The notes under the pieces: model-generated | Told to the model about the DNA's origin: nothing | The model's input: the letters and a program-made list of their open reading frames with translations, nothing else | The model's database searches: none | Made by a program: the position numbers and the translations under genes | Shown: one piece after another, positions 51,146 to 61,367 of the stretch | How the letters are laid out: each line of letters begins with the position of its first letter | Position numbering within the stretch: the first letter of the stretch is position 1 | Assembly (NCBI RefSeq): GCF_014647635.1 | Contig: NZ_BMPO01000006.1 | Coordinates: 21,583 to 85,582, forward strand | Source: Pseudomonas matsuisoli | Lineage (GTDB): Bacteria; Pseudomonadota; Gammaproteobacteria; Pseudomonadales; Pseudomonadaceae | Direction: 5' to 3' | DNA length: 64,000 nucleotides

Positions 51146-52810
51146 TTATGCGAGCTTTTTGTACTTCACCCGCTTCGGCTGGGCCGCCGCGTCACCAAGG
51201 CGCTTCTTGCGATCGGCCTCGTACTCGGTGTAGTTCCCTTCGAAGAACTCGACGTGCGATTCATCTTCGTACGCCAGGATGTGCGTTGCGATTCGGTCCA
51301 GGAACCAACGATCGTGGGAAATGACGATCGCCGCACCGGGGAAGTCCAGCAGCGCCTCTTCCAGTGCACGTAGCGTTTCCACGTCGAGGTCGTTGGACGG
51401 TTCGTCAAGCAGCAGCACATTAGCGCCCTGCTTGAGGGTCAGCGCCAGGTGCAAGCGACCACGCTCACCGCCGGACAGATCCTTCACGAACTTCTGTTGG
51501 TCCGCGCCTTTGAAGTTGAAGCGGCCGACATAGCCTCGCGATGGCACCTCATAGTTGCCGATCTTGATCATGTCGAAGCCGTCGGAGACCTGCTCCCAAA
51601 CCGTCTTGGTGCCTTCCAACTCATCGCGCATCTGGTCGACGCTGGCCAGTTTGACGGTGTCGCCCACCTCGATCGTCCCGCTATCAGGCTGTTCGGTGCC
51701 CATGATCATGCGGAACAGAGTCGACTTACCGGCACCGTTGCCGCCGATTACCCCGACGATGGCGCCCTTGGGCACAGAGAAGCTGAGGTTGTCGATGAGC
51801 ACGCGATCGCCGAAGCCCTTCGACACCCCGTTGAATTCGATCACCTTGTCACCCAACCGCTCGCCGGCGGGGATGTAGATCTCGTTGGTCTCGCTACGCT
51901 TCTGGAATTCCTGGGATTGCAGCTCTTCGAAACGCTGCAGGCGCGCTTTCGATTTGGCTTGACGCCCTTTTGCGCCCTGCCGGACCCACTCCAGCTCGGC
52001 CTTCATCGCTTTCGCATGGGACGCTTCCTGCTTGGATTCCTGGGCCAAACGGGCGGACTTCGACTCCAGCCAGCCTGAATAATTGCCCTCGTAAGGAATA
52101 CCGTGTCCGCGGTCGAGTTCGAGAATCCAGCCAGCAACGTTGTCGAGGAAGTAACGGTCGTGAGTAATGGCCACGACCGTACCGGGGAAGGCGTGAAGGA
52201 AGTGTTCCAGCCAGGCGACCGAGTCGGCGTCCAGGTGGTTGGTGGGTTCGTCCAGCAACAACATATCGGGTGCCGAGAGCAGGAGGCGGCACAACGCGAC
52301 ACGGCGTTTTTCACCTCCGGAGAGGTGTTCGATCTTGGCGTCCCAGGCGGGCAGGCGGAGCGCATCGGCAGCGACTTCGAGCTGGCGCTCGAGGTTGTGA
52401 CCGTCGGACGCTTGCAGAATCGCTTCGAGCTTGGCCTGCTCGGCAGCCAGCGCGTCGAAGTCCGCATCCGGCTCGGCGTATGCAGCGTAAACCTCGTCAA
52501 GACGGGCCTGCGCTTGCTTAATCTCGCCTACCGCCTCTTCAACGATGTCCCGGACGGTTTTCTCGGGGTCAAGTTTCGGCTCCTGCGGCAGATAACCTAC
52601 CTTGATACCGGGCATCGGCCGCGCTTCGCCGTCGATCTCGGTGTCTACGCCGGCCATGATGCGCAACAACGTCGACTTGCCCGCGCCGTTGAGGCCGAGC
52701 ACACCGATCTTGGCGCCAGGGAAGAACGACAGAGAGATGTCCTTGAGGATTTCGCGCTTCGGGGGCACGACCTTGCTGACACGGTGCATGCTGTAGACGT
52801 ATTGAGCCAT
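51146..52810 (-). CDS. ettA: Energy-dependent translational throttle protein EttA (ABC-F)
   Basis: Ribosome-binding ABC-F ATPase that gates the first peptide bond according to the ATP/ADP ratio. ATG at 52810 gives 554 aa, the family length; a much longer open frame runs upstream to 53236 but is not coding. Two ABC domains: Walker A GLNGAGKSTLLR and signature LSGGEKRRVALCRLLL in the first, GGNGAGKSTLFR and LSGGERGRLHLALTL in the second. A charged linker (about 245-320) joins them. No membrane helices are present. Confidence 0.96.
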   Translation of the reverse strand: MAQYVYSMHRVSKVVPPKREILKDISLSFFPGAKIGVLGLNGAGKSTLLRIMAGVDTEIDGEARPMPGIKVGYLPQEPKLDPEKTVRDIVEEAVGEIKQAQARLDEVYAAYAEPDADFDALAAEQAKLEAILQASDGHNLERQLEVAADALRLPAWDAKIEHLSGGEKRRVALCRLLLSAPDMLLLDEPTNHLDADSVAWLEHFLHAFPGTVVAITHDRYFLDNVAGWILELDRGHGIPYEGNYSGWLESKSARLAQESKQEASHAKAMKAELEWVRQGAKGRQAKSKARLQRFEELQSQEFQKRSETNEIYIPAGERLGDKVIEFNGVSKGFGDRVLIDNLSFSVPKGAIVGVIGGNGAGKSTLFRMIMGTEQPDSGTIEVGDTVKLASVDQMRDELEGTKTVWEQVSDGFDMIKIGNYEVPSRGYVGRFNFKGADQQKFVKDLSGGERGRLHLALTLKQGANVLLLDEPSNDLDVETLRALEEALLDFPGAAIVISHDRWFLDRIATHILAYEDESHVEFFEGNYTEYEADRKKRLGDAAAQPKRVKYKKLA

Positions 52811-53257
52811 GGTGACCTGACTTTCGGTGAGGTTGATTGAGATGACGCGAATGGTCCGCAAGACGTGCCCCGCAGAACCGATGACTATCGACCGAGGCGT
52901 CGGGCTGAGCGATTGCCGGCGTTTGGGAGCCGACTCGCGTCGCGCGCATAGTAAGAGACGCAAAGCTACCGGAACCGGTGTTGGAGGGTCAAATGGCGTG
53001 TCGTCGGACATACTGGCAGTTTGCCTTTTTTCAAGGCATCCTATCGCGCCCTGGAATTCGTTCACGACCTCGAGCGGATGCCAAGTAAAGGCTTTGCACA
53101 CTCGCAACAAGCAGCAAGGAAGCGCATCGGCCCCGCGCGCCGGTTTACGTAAGGTTAATAGGCAGCCGGAGCAGATCTTCCAAGGCCGAACAGCCGATGC
53201 GCAGCAGGTTATGGACAGGCTCTGTAGGCGCTTCACGCATTGATCAGGTACTAGCTG
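52811..53257. other. Divergent spacer between ettA and the MorA-type gene
   Basis: 447 bases with no supported gene. It should contain the promoters of both divergent genes, but I cannot define them. A small hairpin GCCTT-TTTTC-AAGGC lies near 53021-53035. Confidence 0.45.
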
Positions 53258-56200
53258 GTGTCCAAGGCGCTCCCACCGTCCGCTCCACCCCCGTCTCAGA
53301 AATTACGAGAAGCCACGTTGCGTCGTCTTTCCGTGAAGAATCTGTTCATCGGTTTGGTCATCTTGACACTTGCCCTGCTGCTCTGGGACCTGCCGGAGGA
53401 ATACGAGCAGCTGCAGACGCTCGAACGGCACCATGCCGAGCGTAGCCTCCACGACCAAGCCGAGCGCTTGAATGCGCTCTTGAAAGCTAAAGCTTCAGCA
53501 GCACGCGTCGCGCTCGAGCAAGCGGGCAACACTCAGGTGCGGGATGACGCCGCGCATGCGCTAATGACGACGTTGCGAGGGGTGCTGCCGAATACGAGGG
53601 GAATCGCGTGGCTGGACGAAGATGGCCGCCTGGTCCACTCCATCGGCGAGCCTGAAACGTCAAGCCATCTGCAAACGCTATTCGAACGTATCGACCCAAG
53701 CGTGAACTATTTCTACGCGTCGACGCGCGGCGAAAATACTCGTCTTGACCTTGTCGTACGGGGTGCGGCCGTTTGGGTCGTGCACGTCGAAACGAAGGCG
53801 TTACAGCACTGGCTCGATGAAGCGGGCATTCCGGACATTGGCTGGGCGCTGGTTGATCGCCAAGGCAACGTATTGAGCGAATCCGCTCACGCTGGTACGT
53901 CCCGTCCCGCCGACAGTCTTCACGTTCCAATCGCCAATAGCGAATGGTCGCTATACACCACGGATACGCCGTTGCACCCTGAGCGCATGGTGCCGTTCGC
54001 CACCAAAGCTGTGCTTTATCTTATGTGTGCCGCACTGACACTGCTCGCGCTCGTTGCGCTTCTCCGTGAATTGCGTAGCAAGAGTGCGGCTTCCAGCCGC
54101 CAGCTCGAACAGACGACAAGCGTACTGTCGACAATCGACCAGCCGGTACTGCTTTCGCGCACAGACGGCGAATTGCTCTATCTGAACCGCCGCGCCGAGA
54201 TCATGTTGGGCCAGGCACCGGCGACTACGGCGACGAACCTGCTGTCCGTCCTGCCCGAGCTTGCCGACATGCTTGCGGCGCCTTATTGCGATGTGCAACG
54301 CCGGATCGTCACTCTCGAACGCGCAGGAAACGTCCGCCGCTACACGGTCGAGCGGAGCGGAATGGGTAACCACAGCAGCCTGGGCGGGTATGTCTGGGTC
54401 ATGCGGGACGAGACCGCAGCACTGCAAGCCTTGGCAACGCTCGAAGAGACGCGGCGTCGCTACCAGGACATCTTCGAAGGCAGCGGCGCCGGGCTTTGCG
54501 TGCTCGATCTGTCCAAGCTGGCCTCAATGCTGAAAGCGCTGAATTTCCAGAACCGCGATGACTACCACGCATGGCTGCGCGCATCCCCTGATGCGGCGGA
54601 CGATATCGAGCAGCGGCTGCAGGTAACCGAAGCCAACGCAATGGTGGCGCGCCTTCTAGGCACGCGCGATACCACCGATGTCTGGCGACACTTGACCGCC
54701 CGCAACCCAAACTGCGAAAGCGTGTGCGACGCGATCGTTTCCGCTCTGATCGAAAGCGACCGCCACATCGAAGTGGAAGTCTGTGTCGAGTGCGATACCG
54801 GCGTCCGGCATTTCTGGATGACGGCCCGCTTCCCCGAGCGCCGGGAAGACTTCCGCGCGGTGACGGTCAGCCTCAACGACATGACCAGCCGCAAAGCCAT
54901 GGAGCTCTCGCTGATCGAGCGGGAGCAATTCTGGTCGGGAATCGCCTACGCCGTGCCGGACGCGCTCTACGTGCTCGACATGCAAAGCCGCACGCCCGTG
55001 TTCAGCAATAATCGCCTACGCCGGCAGCTGGGCTACGAACACGCGGATCGCTTCGACTGGAAAGACCTGCTACACCCCGACGATCAAGCCCGTTTGGAGA
55101 CGGTGCTCCAGGAACAGGCGGCGCCGTCCCGGCTGATCCAGGGCCAGGTCCGCCTGCGTCATCACAACGGAAGCTGGCGCTGGTTCGACATCCGTGAGCA
55201 GGCGCTGGAACAGGTGGACACCACGGTGCCGACCACCCGCCTGATCGGGATCGCCAAGGACATCACCGAGCAGATCGATGCCAACGAATCACTGACAACC
55301 AGTGAACAGCGTTACCGCTTGCTAGCGGAAAGCATCAGCGACGTCATCTTTTCCAGCGATGCCGCGCTGCACCTGAACTACATCAGCCCGTCCGTAGAAC
55401 AGATGCTCGGCTACCAGCCCGAGGAACTGCTGGAGACCGGTATACGCAGCATCATCGCCAACCCCCAGCAAATCGCCGGGCTGACCCATCTCGTTGCACG
55501 CGTACACGGTTGCTTGAACGACCCGCGCAAACTTGCCGTGCTGAGACAAGACGTTCGACCGCAGCATATGGTCATCGATTGTTTGCGAGCCGACGGCCGT
55601 AAAGTGCCGGTGGAGATCCGCGTCGTGCTCATGTGGGACGACAGTGGGCATTTCCAAGGGCTGCTGGGTGTGGGTCGCGACATCAGCCGCCAGCGCCGCG
55701 CGGAAAAAGACATGCGCATGGCGGCCACGGTTTTCGAACATTCCACCGCGGCCATTCTCGTTACCGATCCAGCCGGCTACATCGTGCAGGTGAACCGCGC
55801 ATTCAGCCGGATCACCGGCTATGAAAGTGGAGAAATACTGGATCAAAGCCCGGCCTTGCTGACCGCAGACCGGCAGCAGGCCAATCATCTGCAATACATC
55901 ATCGGTCAGTTGGACATCACCGGGAGCTGGGAAGGTGAAGTCTGGCTGAAGCGGCGCAATGGCGAAACGTATCCGGCGTGGGTCGGCATCACTGCCGTAC
56001 AGGACGAAGAAGGCGACCTGGTGAGCTATGTCTGCTTCTTCAGTGACGTGGGCGAGCGCAAGGCCAGCGAGCAGCGCATCCATCGCCTCGCTTACTACGA
56101 TGCCCTGACTCAGTTGCCCAACCGCACGCTGTTCCAGGACCGGCTACACACCGCGCTGCAAACTGCCGAGCGCAATCGCGCGTGGGTCGTCCTGATGTTC

Positions 56201-57400
56201 CTCGATCTCGATCGTTTCAAGCCGATCAACGACTCCCTCGGACACGCCGCAGGCGATCGCATGCTCAAGGACGTCGCCCAGCGCCTGTCAGGCTGCGTGG
56301 ACCAGGAAGATACCGTTGCACGCATGGGGGGTGACGAATTCACCTTGCTCCTCCGCGCGAGCGAGAATCGGGAGAACGCCCTTACCCGGGCCATTCACGT
56401 GGCCGAGCGAATCCTCGGCAGCCTGTCCCAGGCCTTCGTTCTTGAAGGACGTGAGTTCTTCGTCACCGCCAGCATCGGTATCGCGCTCAGTCCGCAGGAC
56501 GGCAACGAGCTGAGCCAGCTCATGAAGAACGCCGATACCGCCATGTATCACGCCAAGGAAATGGGCAAGAACAATTTCCAGTTCTACCAGGCCGACATGA
56601 ACGCCCGCGCCCTTGAACGCCTGGAGCTGGAGAGCGACCTGCGACATGCCCTGGATAACGAGCAGTTCCAGCTTTACTACCAGCCGCAGTTTTCCGGCGA
56701 CGGCAAACGCCTGACGGGCGTCGAGGCGTTGCTGCGCTGGCAACACCCACAGCGCGGCTTCATCTCGCCAGCGGACTTCGTGCCAGTGCTGGAAGAGCTC
56801 GGCCTGGTGGTGCAGGTGGGCGACTGGGCCCTTGCCGAAGCGTGCCAACAGTTAAAACGCTGGCACCGCGCCAAGGTTCGGGTGCCGAAGGTGTCGGTGA
56901 ACATCTCGGCCCGCCAATTTGGCGACGGCCAATTACGGTCGCGCATTGCCCGCATTCTCGAGAACAGCGGTCTGCCGCCCAGCTGCCTGGAGCTGGAGCT
57001 GACGGAGAGCATTCTGATGCACGACGTCAGTGAAACCATGGCAATGCTGGACGGGCTTAAAAAGCTCGGCATCTGCATTGCCGTGGACGATTTCGGTACC
57101 GGGTATTCGTCGCTCAACTACTTGAAGCAATTCCCGATTGACGTGCTCAAGATCGACCGCACCTTCGTCGACGGACTTCCCGACGGCGAGCAGGACGCGC
57201 AGATCGCACGCGCGATCATCGCCATGGCGCACAGCCTCAACTTAAGCGTGATCGCCGAAGGCGTGGAAACCCAGGAGCAACTGGACTTCCTACGTGAGCA
57301 CGGCTGCGACGAAGTGCAAGGCTTTTTGTTTGGCAGACCCATGCCCCCGGCGCAGTTCGAGACGCTCTACAGCAACGATTCGCTGTTCATACTCAATTAA
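53258..57400 (+). CDS. morA: MorA-type multi-PAS GGDEF-EAL cyclic-di-GMP protein
   Basis: A 1380-aa membrane protein for synthesis and breakdown of cyclic-di-GMP, controlling motility and biofilm in Pseudomonas. Order: membrane helix (about 29-45), periplasmic sensor part (46-247), second helix (248-271), then about five PAS units (starting near 290, 400, 560, 686 and 823), GGDEF (motif near 1022) and EAL (motif near 1157). GGDEF is intact, but the inhibitory I-site reads DQED instead of RxxD. EAL residues are complete: [37 protein letters not shown] and QGFLFGRP. The gene is taken as morA because it lies before glyA as in P. aeruginosa. The GTG start has only a weak ribosome binding site. 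Confidence 0.85.
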   Translation: MSKALPPSAPPPSQKLREATLRRLSVKNLFIGLVILTLALLLWDLPEEYEQLQTLERHHAERSLHDQAERLNALLKAKASAARVALEQAGNTQVRDDAAHALMTTLRGVLPNTRGIAWLDEDGRLVHSIGEPETSSHLQTLFERIDPSVNYFYASTRGENTRLDLVVRGAAVWVVHVETKALQHWLDEAGIPDIGWALVDRQGNVLSESAHAGTSRPADSLHVPIANSEWSLYTTDTPLHPERMVPFATKAVLYLMCAALTLLALVALLRELRSKSAASSRQLEQTTSVLSTIDQPVLLSRTDGELLYLNRRAEIMLGQAPATTATNLLSVLPELADMLAAPYCDVQRRIVTLERAGNVRRYTVERSGMGNHSSLGGYVWVMRDETAALQALATLEETRRRYQDIFEGSGAGLCVLDLSKLASMLKALNFQNRDDYHAWLRASPDAADDIEQRLQVTEANAMVARLLGTRDTTDVWRHLTARNPNCESVCDAIVSALIESDRHIEVEVCVECDTGVRHFWMTARFPERREDFRAVTVSLNDMTSRKAMELSLIEREQFWSGIAYAVPDALYVLDMQSRTPVFSNNRLRRQLGYEHADRFDWKDLLHPDDQARLETVLQEQAAPSRLIQGQVRLRHHNGSWRWFDIREQALEQVDTTVPTTRLIGIAKDITEQIDANESLTTSEQRYRLLAESISDVIFSSDAALHLNYISPSVEQMLGYQPEELLETGIRSIIANPQQIAGLTHLVARVHGCLNDPRKLAVLRQDVRPQHMVIDCLRADGRKVPVEIRVVLMWDDSGHFQGLLGVGRDISRQRRAEKDMRMAATVFEHSTAAILVTDPAGYIVQVNRAFSRITGYESGEILDQSPALLTADRQQANHLQYIIGQLDITGSWEGEVWLKRRNGETYPAWVGITAVQDEEGDLVSYVCFFSDVGERKASEQRIHRLAYYDALTQLPNRTLFQDRLHTALQTAERNRAWVVLMFLDLDRFKPINDSLGHAAGDRMLKDVAQRLSGCVDQEDTVARMGGDEFTLLLRASENRENALTRAIHVAERILGSLSQAFVLEGREFFVTASIGIALSPQDGNELSQLMKNADTAMYHAKEMGKNNFQFYQADMNARALERLELESDLRHALDNEQFQLYYQPQFSGDGKRLTGVEALLRWQHPQRGFISPADFVPVLEELGLVVQVGDWALAEACQQLKRWHRAKVRVPKVSVNISARQFGDGQLRSRIARILENSGLPPSCLELELTESILMHDVSETMAMLDGLKKLGICIAVDDFGTGYSSLNYLKQFPIDVLKIDRTFVDGLPDGEQDAQIARAIIAMAHSLNLSVIAEGVETQEQLDFLREHGCDEVQGFLFGRPMPPAQFETLYSNDSLFILN

Positions 57401-57593
57401 GTCCGCTTTTCTCGGTGCGGCCTACGACACGACGTAGGTCGCCTCCCGCGACGTTGCACAGGCACCATTCGTCGGCCATGGCGAGGGGACCGGCACTTTC
57501 AATGCTCGCGTGGCTTCCATTCTCCTAATGCGTTCTGTGACCGCTCTACGTCGGGGCTCACGTCGCCGTGTCCATGAGATATGCGGAGAACAT

Positions 57594-58886
57594 ATGTCGG
57601 TCAATACCTCGTCATCTCGACACACATCGATGAAAACCGTTGCGGTGGGCAGCTTCATGGGGTCGATGCTGGAATGGTACGACTTCTACCTTTACGGAAC
57701 GGCGGCCGCGCTGGTGTTCGCCAAACTGTTCTTTCCGGACTTTTCCGCGCTTGGCGGCACTCTGGCCGCATTCGCGACTTTCGGCGCAGGCTTTTTCACC
57801 CGGCCGCTGGGTGGGCTGATTTTCGGACACTACGGAGACAAGCTCGGGCGCAAATCGATACTCGTGCTGACGTTATTGATCATGGGCGTGTCCACCCTGC
57901 TCATCGGGTTGTTGCCGACCTACGACAGCGTTGGCTACTGGGCGCCGACGATGTTAGTTGCCCTACGCCTGCTTCAGGGGCTTGGCTTGGGTGGCGAGTA
58001 TGGCGGCGCGGCACTGATGGTGATCGAGCATGCACCAAAGTCCAAGCGAGGCTTTTGGGGCAGCCTGCCGCAAATCGGCTCGCCTGCCGGGCTACTGCTC
58101 GCAACCGGCATCTTCACGCTTTGCTCCTTGCTACCCGAGGATCAGTTCATGAGCTGGGGCTGGCGCCTGCCGTTCGTATTGAGCGCACTACTGCTCGGTG
58201 TCGGCTTGTTCATTCGCCTGCGGGTACAGGAGACCCCGGAGTTCGAAGCGGTGAAGTCCGAGGGTAAGGAATCCGCGATGCCACTCAAGGACCTGGTCAA
58301 GCATCATCCCCGCAGCACAGGACTCGCCGTCGTCTCGCGGCTGGCTGATGCGGCCGCGTCCAATATTTTCAACGCATTCGCACTCGCTTACATCAGCCAG
58401 CAGCTGAAACTGCCCGACACCATTGCGCTGACGGGCGTCATCATCGCGTCCGCCGTGCAGCTAGGTTTGCTTCCTTTGTTCGGCAAGCTTTCGGATCGTT
58501 GGGGCAGGCGCCAGCTCTATGCGACCGGTGCGGCGTTCACCTGCCTCTATGCGTTCCCATTCTTCTGGTTGCTGAATACCGGCTCCACACCCCTGATCTG
58601 GCTGGCCATCACCATCGGGTTTTCGCTATGCACGGGGCTGATGTTCAGCGTGCAGCCCACATTCTTCGCGGAAATCTTCAGGCCTGAAGTGCGCTACACC
58701 GGCTTATCGGTGGCCTACCAGATTTCGGCGCTGCTCGCGGGTGTAACGCCCTTCATCGCGACGTCGCTGCTGGAGTTTGGGGACGGTAGTCCGTGGGGCG
58801 TTTCGGTGTACCTCTTCGTGATCGCGGCGCTGTCGTTTCTTTCGATCTTGCGGCTCGCAACCACCAAGGACGATACGTTGGCGTAA
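57594..58886 (+). CDS. MHS-family major facilitator transporter
   Basis: A 430-aa proton-coupled carrier with 12 membrane helices. ATG at 57594 follows GGAG; an upstream frame from 57510 is not supported. The typical MHS opening is SFMGSMLEWYDFYLYGTAAALVF, followed by RPLGGLIFGHYGDKLGRKSILVLTLLIMG (motif A). GEYGGAALMVIEHAPKSKRG and a second motif A-like stretch FGKLSDRWGRRQLYA are further hallmarks. Relatives transport metabolites such as shikimate, ketoglutarate, proline or citrate; the substrate here is not identifiable. A stem-loop (58932-58957) follows before glyA. Confidence 0.92.
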   Translation: MSVNTSSSRHTSMKTVAVGSFMGSMLEWYDFYLYGTAAALVFAKLFFPDFSALGGTLAAFATFGAGFFTRPLGGLIFGHYGDKLGRKSILVLTLLIMGVSTLLIGLLPTYDSVGYWAPTMLVALRLLQGLGLGGEYGGAALMVIEHAPKSKRGFWGSLPQIGSPAGLLLATGIFTLCSLLPEDQFMSWGWRLPFVLSALLLGVGLFIRLRVQETPEFEAVKSEGKESAMPLKDLVKHHPRSTGLAVVSRLADAAASNIFNAFALAYISQQLKLPDTIALTGVIIASAVQLGLLPLFGKLSDRWGRRQLYATGAAFTCLYAFPFFWLLNTGSTPLIWLAITIGFSLCTGLMFSVQPTFFAEIFRPEVRYTGLSVAYQISALLAGVTPFIATSLLEFGDGSPWGVSVYLFVIAALSFLSILRLATTKDDTLA

Positions 58887-59027
58887 CCCTCGACCTCCCG
58901 GACCGCAAGGGGCTCGTCCTGCACATGAGCCCGCCTCGTCTGGACATGAACGAGGCGCGATACCCTGCCGCGAGGGCATGACGTAGAATGCGCGTCTTTC
59001 GAAACCGCCACAGCCGGGGAATTTGCC

Positions 59028-60281
59028 ATGTTCAGTCGGGAACAGACCCTTTCACGCTTCGATGCAGAACTGTTCGAAGCCATGCAGCAAGAGGCCCAGC
59101 GCCAGGAAGATCACATCGAGCTGATCGCTTCCGAGAACTACACCAGCCCGGCAGTGATGGAAGCACAGGGCTCTGTGCTGACCAATAAATATGCAGAAGG
59201 CTACCCCGGCAAGCGTTACTACGGCGGCTGCGAGCACGTCGACGTCATCGAGCAATTGGCCATCGATCGCGCCAAGCAACTGTTCGGTGCCGACTATGCC
59301 AACGTTCAGCCACACGCAGGCTCGCAAGCCAACTCAGCGGTCTATCTCGCTCTACTGAGCGCTGGTGACACCATTCTCGGCATGAGCCTGGCCCATGGCG
59401 GTCACCTGACCCACGGTGCCAGTGTTTCGTCCTCGGGCAAGCTTTACAACGCCGTGCAGTACGGCATCGACGATAACGGCTTGATCGATTACGCCGAAGT
59501 CGAGCGCCTGGCCGTCGAGCACAAACCTCGCATGATCGTCGCGGGCTTTTCCGCATACTCCCAAGTACTGGACTTCGCGCGCTTCCGCGAGATCGCGGAC
59601 AAGGTCGGCGCCTACCTCTTCGTCGACATGGCCCACGTCGCCGGCCTCGTGGCCGCGGGCGTCTACCCGAATCCAGTGCCGTTCGCCGACGTCGTGACCA
59701 CGACGACACACAAGACCCTGCGCGGCCCTCGCGGCGGTTTGATCCTGGCGCGCAAGAACGAGGAAATCGAGAAGAAGCTGAACTCGGCCGTATTCCCCGG
59801 CGCACAAGGTGGCCCCCTGGAGCATGTCATCGCGGCGAAGGCGGTTTGCTTCAAAGAAGCCTTGCAGCCCGAGTTCAAGACCTACCAGCAGCAGGTGCTG
59901 AAAAACGCACAAGCCATGGCCTCGGTCTTCATCGAGCGTGGCTTCGACGTCGTTTCCGGCGGCACCCAAAACCACCTGTTCCTGCTGAGTCTGATCAAGC
60001 AAGGCCTCACTGGGAAGGACGCGGATGCGGCCTTGGGTCGCGCCTTCATCACGGTCAACAAGAACTCGGTACCGAACGATCCCAAGTCGCCGTTCGTGAC
60101 CTCGGGTCTTCGTATCGGTAGCCCTGCTGTCACGACCCGTGGCTTCAAAGAAGACGATTGCCGCGAGTTGGCAGGCTGGATCTGCGACATCCTTGAAAAC
60201 ATGGGTGACGAATCCGTGATCGATGCGACGCGTCAGAAGGTACAGGCCATCTGCAAGAAGCTGCCGGTCTACGGCCAGTAA
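59028..60281 (+). CDS. glyA: Serine hydroxymethyltransferase
   Basis: PLP enzyme that converts serine and tetrahydrofolate to glycine and methylene-tetrahydrofolate, the one-carbon donor used among others by PanB. The protein has 417 aa. It shows [50 protein letters not shown] and the PLP-lysine motif [16 protein letters not shown] (about residue 229). GGGGA lies before the ATG. It sits after the MorA-type gene with one transporter gene inserted, and ends in a strong terminator. Confidence 0.98.
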   Translation: MFSREQTLSRFDAELFEAMQQEAQRQEDHIELIASENYTSPAVMEAQGSVLTNKYAEGYPGKRYYGGCEHVDVIEQLAIDRAKQLFGADYANVQPHAGSQANSAVYLALLSAGDTILGMSLAHGGHLTHGASVSSSGKLYNAVQYGIDDNGLIDYAEVERLAVEHKPRMIVAGFSAYSQVLDFARFREIADKVGAYLFVDMAHVAGLVAAGVYPNPVPFADVVTTTTHKTLRGPRGGLILARKNEEIEKKLNSAVFPGAQGGPLEHVIAAKAVCFKEALQPEFKTYQQQVLKNAQAMASVFIERGFDVVSGGTQNHLFLLSLIKQGLTGKDADAALGRAFITVNKNSVPNDPKSPFVTSGLRIGSPAVTTRGFKEDDCRELAGWICDILENMGDESVIDATRQKVQAICKKLPVYGQ

Positions 60282-60300
60282 GCATCGGGTATTGCAAAGC

Positions 60301-60335
60301 AAAAGCCCGGGTTGCATCGCAACTCGGGCTTTTTT
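60301..60335 (+). terminator. Terminator of glyA
   Basis: AAAAGCCCGGGTTGC (60301-60315), ATC, GCAACTCGGGCTTTT (60319-60333) with one G-T pair, then further T. It can act in both directions, serving also the convergent gene at 60368. Confidence 0.92.
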
Positions 60336-60367
60336 GTGTCGAACGTTTTATCGCAGCAAGCGTTGGG

Positions 60368-60730
60368 TCAGAACACGAAGCGTACCGGGCTCCTACCGCC
60401 CTCCTTCGATTTTCCCGCTTGGGCCAGCTCCGCTGGGCCGCCCGAACGATCGCCCACAACGCTCAGGACGTCTTCCGAACGAATGATGGGCACATGACCA
60501 CTGTTAGGAGTAATGCTCGCCACACGAGCAGGAGACCTGACGTCATGGGCGAGAATGGCGGCGATCGCCATCGCTACTGCAACCAATAGCGCACCTACTG
60601 CGTACAGAGGCAACATCGCATCGAAATCGTTGAACCGAATCACCTTGCGTTCATGTAGACGCACCTTGCGCTCGAGTCCGGCCCACACGCGTTCCACGCA
60701 CACCGAATCCCCGCACTTCGGTCCATTCAT
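60368..60730 (-). CDS. Small single-pass membrane protein of unknown function
   Basis: About 120 aa from ATG at 60730, chosen because AGAGGGA stands eight bases before it; the frame extends upstream without support. A cytoplasmic N-terminal part with several Arg/Lys (about 1-38) precedes one membrane helix (about 40-62, MLPLYAVGALLVAVAMAIAAIL). The C-terminal part (63-120) is likely periplasmic. I do not recognise the family. It converges on glyA and diverges from the PilZ gene. Confidence 0.6.
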   Translation of the reverse strand: MNGPKCGDSVCVERVWAGLERKVRLHERKVIRFNDFDAMLPLYAVGALLVAVAMAIAAILAHDVRSPARVASITPNSGHVPIIRSEDVLSVVGDRSGGPAELAQAGKSKEGGRSPVRFVF

Positions 60731-60989
60731 ATCAATTCCCTCTGAGGTACTGCACCGACGCATCCGTCCCGTCGTGTGCGTAGTAGACACTAAAGTAACT
60801 GCTGGCATTAAGCTGTCAAAAGAACCTTTTTGCATAAACCATGACCGAGTCGCCAATATTTCTTAGGTGTGTGGCAATAGCGCGCGTGGAGTCGGCATTT
60901 TGACGGAAGTTCGTTTGTGCTTGCTCTATGGGCGTGGGACAGGTATTCGTGACGCTTCAAGAAATCATCGCCTGCGGCAGGAGTACGTC

Positions 60990-61355
60990 ATGTCCAACGA
61001 TAGCCAAGAGCGCCGGCGCTTTCACCGGATTGGCTTCGATGCGAAGACCGTCATCGCACAAGGTCAGCGACAGTGGGTCACTGTGTCCCAGGACATCTCG
61101 TTCAAGGGACTGCTGGTACGCCGCCCCGATGAATGGGATGGCGACAGCAATGCCCCCTTCATGGGCTCGGTCGCGCTGGGGGATGACATTGAAGTTGCCA
61201 TGCAACTGACGCTCAAGCGCAGCGATGATGCCTATCTCGGTTTCAGCTGCGATCACATCGACATCGAATCGATCAGCCATCTACGCCGTATCGTCGAGCT
61301 CAATCTGGGTGACGAGGCACTACTGGAGCGCGAGCTGGCCGCACTCGGGTCGTAA
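60990..61355 (+). CDS. mapZ: PilZ-domain cyclic-di-GMP receptor, MapZ-type
   Basis: A 121-aa single PilZ domain. RRRFHR (8-13) and DISFKG (35-40) are the two cyclic-di-GMP-binding motifs (RxxxR and DxSxxG). The C-terminal stretch HIDIESISHLRRIVELNLGDEALLERELA is nearly that of P. aeruginosa MapZ (PA4608), which binds the chemotaxis methyltransferase CheR1 when loaded with cyclic-di-GMP and changes flagellar switching. AGGAG lies before ATG 60990; the longer frame from 60867 is unlikely. It lies next to radA as in P. aeruginosa, 3.6 kb after the MorA-type gene. Confidence 0.9.
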   Translation: MSNDSQERRRFHRIGFDAKTVIAQGQRQWVTVSQDISFKGLLVRRPDEWDGDSNAPFMGSVALGDDIEVAMQLTLKRSDDAYLGFSCDHIDIESISHLRRIVELNLGDEALLERELAALGS

Positions 61356-61367
61356 GGTAGCGATGCG

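Noticed and set aside
52811..53236. 142-codon N-terminal extension of ettA
   Set aside because: EttA has about 554 aa and starts MAQYVYSMHRVSK; the extension lacks family similarity and a ribosome binding site.
57421..57438. Hairpin CCTACG-N6-CGTAGG after the MorA-type gene as terminator
   Set aside because: Six-base stem without a T run; too weak to call.
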